Below, in pieces: positions 60,716 through 64,000 of a stretch of DNA of 64,000 nucleotides; within the stretch, counting starts at the first letter, position 1, and each line of letters opens with the position of its first letter. Where the stretch lies: positions 1-64,000 of the forward strand of contig ARYC01017093.1 in assembly GCA_000711775.1 (NCBI GenBank), read 5' to 3'. This DNA is from Oxytricha trifallax (lineage: Eukaryota; Ciliophora; Spirotrichea; Sporadotrichida; Oxytrichidae). A program made the translations under genes and the position numbers. Under the pieces are notes generated by a model. It was given only the letters and a program-made list of their open reading frames with translations. It did not search any database and was not told the origin of the DNA.

Positions 60716-60904
60716 TCATAAATTAATAACTTGTGATTTTCTTAAATTTCCAAAACAATATTATCTTTTTTCTTTAATGCCATCTTTGCTAGTGAAAATA
60801 CCTTCTCCATTTAAAATATCAAAAGTGAACTCACCTTCGTATATATCATTATTTGCAAATCTAATTAGACCATTTGTATTGTTAGAATTTCCTTCATACA
60901 CATC
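60716..60904 (-). CDS. 3' segment of a second MORN-repeat gene, interrupted by TBE copy 3
   Basis: The minus strand from the TBE boundary reads YEGNSNNTNGLIRFANNDIY, then EGEFTFDILNGEGIFTSKDG, then KEKRQYCFGNLRKSQVINL and TGA (60716-60718). Two MORN units are clear, so the upstream part of the gene must lie beyond the transposon, outside the window. It is distinct from the MORN gene at 3875. Because coding runs up to the C4A4 terminus, precise removal of the transposon would be needed to rebuild the gene. Confidence 0.7.
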
Positions 60905-61006
60905 CAAAACCCCAAAACCCCTTAGTGAGGTTTATATGTGCTTTGATTTGTAGGGTATAGTTGGGGTCTTATTGGGGTTAGTAGAGAAATTAGGTCAAAT
61001 TGCAAA

Positions 61007-62039
61007 ATGAGAAATAGAAATTAGCGAAATTTAGGGTCTATTTATGATGAGAAATATTTAGATTTACTACTTAAGCTTAGGTATGGTAAGAGTATTAATA
61101 TAGATTAAGTCAAACCAGTATTGAATTATACAGCTATAGCAAAGCTCTTACATAAGAGTGCCTCTACTTTTAGGTATCACTGCATGTTAGCTTTTTAGCA
61201 TTTTAATTCTGGTACTTGAAAGCATCCTGCTTGAAAATAAAAGTTCTCAAGCACCATATTAACTACCTCTGCGACTCGAAGACTTTGAAGTATTGGGCAC
61301 ACTTTCCATTAGACTTGCGAGCTGTGATGTTTCATCGTAAGTTTCCTGACATGCGTATCTCTGCTTAGACTATAGCCAATATTTATAGAAGAAATAGTAT
61401 TACTTTCAAGACTGTCAACAGAGTGAAGAGAGTGATTGATTTTACAGTGCCATTTTATAGAAATAATTTAAACTATATATATGATTAAATGCAGAGGTCT
61501 ATTGATAATAACATCAAGTTCATACACGCTGATGAAGCTGTGTTCACATTCAACACTTTCATTAATAAGTCCTGGTATATAAGTATGATAATATAGAAGT
61601 ATATGATTAAAAAATAAAGGTTGCCACTCACGCAATTTTAGCTGGTATTAGTGAAGATTCAGGTATAAAAGCTAATGTCAGTCATCCTCGCTCTATTAAG
61701 CGAGAGCAGTATATCGTGTTTTTGCATAAATTCAGAGAGAAGTATAGCAACTATGAAATTATCATGTTTCTTGATAACCTCTCAGTTCATAAGACTAAGG
61801 AATCTAAGAAAGCTTATGAAGAGCTGAAGATAACTCCTGTGTATAACGTTCCTTACGGTCCTCAGTTTGATGGAATCGAATTCTTTTGGAGTTAGATTAA
61901 GACTCACTACAAGAAACTCTTGCTGTATCACCTAATGCATGATCTACCAATCGACACAGTTAGACTTAATACAGAGTAGTTGCAAGAGAGTGGGTAAAGA
62001 CTAGACTACGATATGTGCATGGAAAGGAAGAATGAATGA
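61007..62039 (+). pseudogene. TBE copy 3 transposase (DDE), frame-disrupted
   Basis: Starts MRNRNQRNLGSIYDEKYLDL at 61007, within 30 bases of the terminal repeat, and ends MCMERKNE at TGA 62037. The total of about 344 codons fits the known 42-kDa protein. Acidic motifs: HADEAVFTFNTF, then IIMFLDNLSVHKTKES, then FDGIEFFWSQIKTHY, the D-D-E of the Tc1/IS630 group. Two frame changes, near 61215 and near 61600, interrupt it, so this copy probably does not make active enzyme. An N-terminal helix-turn-helix is likely around KSASTFRYH. Confidence 0.75.
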
Positions 62040-62080
62040 ATGTTTATTAATAAGTGTTAGACTTAAATGAATGAATTATT

Positions 62081-62871
62081 TCACATATCAAACGATCTCT
62101 TAAATGGATTCGGCTTCTCTTTCTTTTCTTCCTCTGGTGCTTTACTAGGACCCATGTTTCTTTTCTTTATACCAGCACCAGCATCTATGTTCATTTCTTC
62201 AGGCTTTTAAACTTCATTATAAAGTCTCTTGCTAACTTAATGAATGGTTTGAGACTTTCTCTATCTGTGAACCTTTGCATCCTCTTTAATTAGAAATATA
62301 CCAGTTCCAGGTTTCCCTAAAAAGTTATAAATCAAAGCTTACTAGAGAGATAAGGATGCTTCTTAAGCTCTGCTAGCCACGTATCGCTTATTAGTATTCC
62401 TTGCTTCTTTTAATCTTCAGGAGAAATAGAGTAGCGTTTCTTATGAGCTTCTTCTATAATTTCTCTCAAATAATCCTCTTTAATTGTACCAAGAACACCA
62501 AAGAAGAAGTTTCTTTCAGGTAACTTATTTGAAAGTTACTTCTTGCTAGGAAGGTAAATAACCACTTCCTCATCTTTCATTGCATCCTCGTAGAGATTTG
62601 TGACTGATATCTCTGGGTAGTTAGGTATTTCAATAAGTTTGATTTCTTTGTTTTTAAAAGCTTTCTTCTCCTCGCAGAGTATTGCTTTTAAGAATGATAT
62701 TTTAGTACATTCCATAGTTGGAAGGAATAGACCAACTGTATACATCGTTGATTAACATCAATTTATTTTACCATGCAAAGTAAGGTATCGATAGAGATCC
62801 TCCTTGCTTCTGAATCTTGAGATCATTTCTTGAGCCTCAACCCTTTTCATTTGTTCATTGAATAATTCCAT
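62081..62871 (-). CDS. TBE copy 3 22-kDa-class protein
   Basis: Nearly identical to the gene at 58141: MELFNEQMKRVEAQEMISRF, the same TGA (62758-62760) after HGKIN, then MYTVGLFLPTMECTKISFLK from 62745. At 62280-62345 it differs from copy 2 and also has a shifted frame, and the C-terminal end is DMNIDAGAGIKKRNMGPSK. Stop at 62081-62083. Either 62745 is the true start or both copies share an inherited stop. Confidence 0.7.
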
Positions 62872-63437
62872 CTTTGTTCCTCATCCTATTAATGAATTTC
62901 AAGATTTAATTTATAGACATCTGGATCCTATCCTTTAAAATATTACTATTAAATATGGGCATCTTATAGGAGGTCAACCCTGTAAAGATACGTGGAGAAG
63001 GTTCGCAGAAGCTGTAACAAACTTCAGAGATGGAGCTCCATTTTTATCAATTTAGTTCCATTAAATTAGTACTAAATTTGTTTAAATTTAATTAGTACCG
63101 GTACTAAATTCGTTTAAGTTTAATTGGTACCAATTTAATAGTACCAAAACTTAATTAGTACCTAGTTTTAATCCAGTGAGGTTTTAATGGAAAAGTTCCA
63201 ATCTGGTTCAAAACTTAATTGGTACCAGTACCAACCTGAACTTTATCTGAGTTGGTACCAGAATCAAAATTATTAATAGCAAAATTACAAAAATTATAGT
63301 TATAAACTGAGTATAAATATGAAGTCTTAGAGCTGAGATCAAACCATCATTAATGCTCTAGCAACTCCTATATAGTCCAGCTATAGCTATAGAGGTTATT
63401 AATGCTTTATAATAGAAATTTAAATTTGAATTTAAAC
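62872..63437. promoter_or_regulatory. divergent promoter region of TBE copy 3 with iterated palindromes
   Basis: The counterpart of 57574-58140: the GGTACC/AGTACT decamer array lies at about 63060-63260 between the two divergent genes. Confidence 0.55.
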
Positions 63438-64000
63438 ATGGCGGCTAACTTAAATCGGAAATCAGTTTCTCTAGGAACAGGTTAATCATTGCTCAACTTT
63501 GGGTCCTCCAAGAAACCAGAAGTAATTTATATTGAAAAGGAGGTTGAGCTAAGATCTCTAGAGTTTGAAGTTGAGGTTTTTAAATTTAAGTTTAAAACAA
63601 GAAATAGAGTGCAGAAATGGGAGTTTAGACATAAGTTGAATTGGTTGAGGAAGATAAGGAACAGCAACCAATAGAAAAAAATAAAACATTTTAATGTGAA
63701 GACTGCTAAAATTTCTTCTCAACTGAGTCTAGCTTGAAGAGGCATATCAAAGAGGTACACTCTGGAAGAGCTAAGATCTACTTTAAGCATGATAAAGTAG
63801 ATGGTAGATATTAGTGCACAACATGCATGAAGTCTTATACTCACTCAGCCAAAGTAAAGAGGCATATGCAAAAGCATCATTTAAGCGAATTCCTGATTAA
63901 AGATGAGGAGACTTAAAAGCTTGTACCTGCTAAAAGAAAAAATAACTCTCTTGAGTCATAAAAAGAACAGTAGGAGAGACTTAAGAGATAGAAGCGATTG
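63438..64000 (+). CDS. TBE copy 3 zinc-finger/kinase protein (5' part)
   Basis: Starts MAANLNRKSVSLGTGQSLLN at 63438. An acidic stretch EVIYIEKEVELRSLEFEVEV follows, then fingers FQCEDCQNFFSTESSLKRH and CTTCMKSYTHSAKVKRH with the paired Cys and His in place. Then comes a basic region (PAKRKNNSLESQKEQQERLK) to the window edge. A frame change is needed near 63590-63680 to reach the fingers, so the copy may be damaged. The kinase-like half is beyond the window. Confidence 0.7.

Larger units (their letters stand above)
60905..64000. mobile_element. TBE transposon copy 3 (inverted, runs off window)
   Basis: Starts with CAAAACCCCAAAACCCC at 60905 and the shared terminal region to about 60980. It contains the transposase (plus), 22-kDa gene (minus) and zinc-finger/kinase gene (plus, incomplete). 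The orientation is opposite to copy 2, so the two form an inverted pair about 0.94 kb apart. The distal end is outside the window. Confidence 0.92.

Noticed and set aside
60905-60921. C4A4 repeats as a chromosome end or telomere addition site
   Set aside because: The repeats are followed by a terminal region shared with two other TBEs and by transposase genes. They are transposon termini embedded in continuous sequence.

Overview
The window is germline (micronuclear) DNA of a hypotrich ciliate, very probably Oxytricha or a close relative. Four observations support this. Long frames open only if TAA and TAG are read as glutamine and TGA is the sole stop. Genes are cut by short AT-rich inserts flanked by matching direct repeats ('pointers'), which is the MDS/IES arrangement. 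Three transposons end in C4A4C4A4 telomere-like repeats, the hallmark of telomere-bearing elements (TBE). Non-coding DNA is extremely AT-rich.

Layout. 1-1220: the end of a TBE. 1.2-3.5 kb: a two-pass membrane protein gene (family TMX, copy 1, minus). 3.9-6.6 kb: a MORN-repeat gene. 7.0-11.3 kb: four tandem SelW/Rdx-fold genes, one with an in-frame UGA exactly at the family's selenocysteine position. 11.6-13.5 kb: a Gln/Ser-rich gene and a zinc-ribbon gene. 14.07 kb: tRNA-Thr. 14.3-18 kb: a CDKN3-like phosphatase and an ankyrin-repeat protein. 18.6-19.7 kb: a split GST-like gene. 19.8-23.7 kb (minus): a hypothetical gene and a membrane alpha/beta hydrolase. 24.4-31.2 kb (minus): an IST1 (ESCRT-III associated) gene. 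A complete cyclic-nucleotide-binding-type K+ channel gene is nested inside a 4.07-kb insert that lies within one IST1 intron.

31.6-41.7 kb (plus): the segments of an RNA-dependent RNA polymerase gene, probably with its N-terminal part far upstream. Three foldback elements lie within it, as does a 1.3-kb element with 443-bp terminal inverted repeats that carries a coding fragment. 43.0-54.9 kb: two further TMX genes in tandem. 56.0-60.0 kb: a second TBE that lacks its right terminal repeat. 60.7-60.9 kb: a MORN-gene segment. 60.9 kb to the end: a third TBE in inverted orientation.

Most host genes look destined for the macronucleus. Removing the inserts at their pointers restores an in-frame coding sequence for IST1 (1182 nt) and for two SelW-like genes. 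The strongest findings are the nested channel gene, the candidate selenoprotein beside its redox-degenerate paralogs, an insert that is one near-perfect palindrome, and the cargo-carrying inverted-repeat element.
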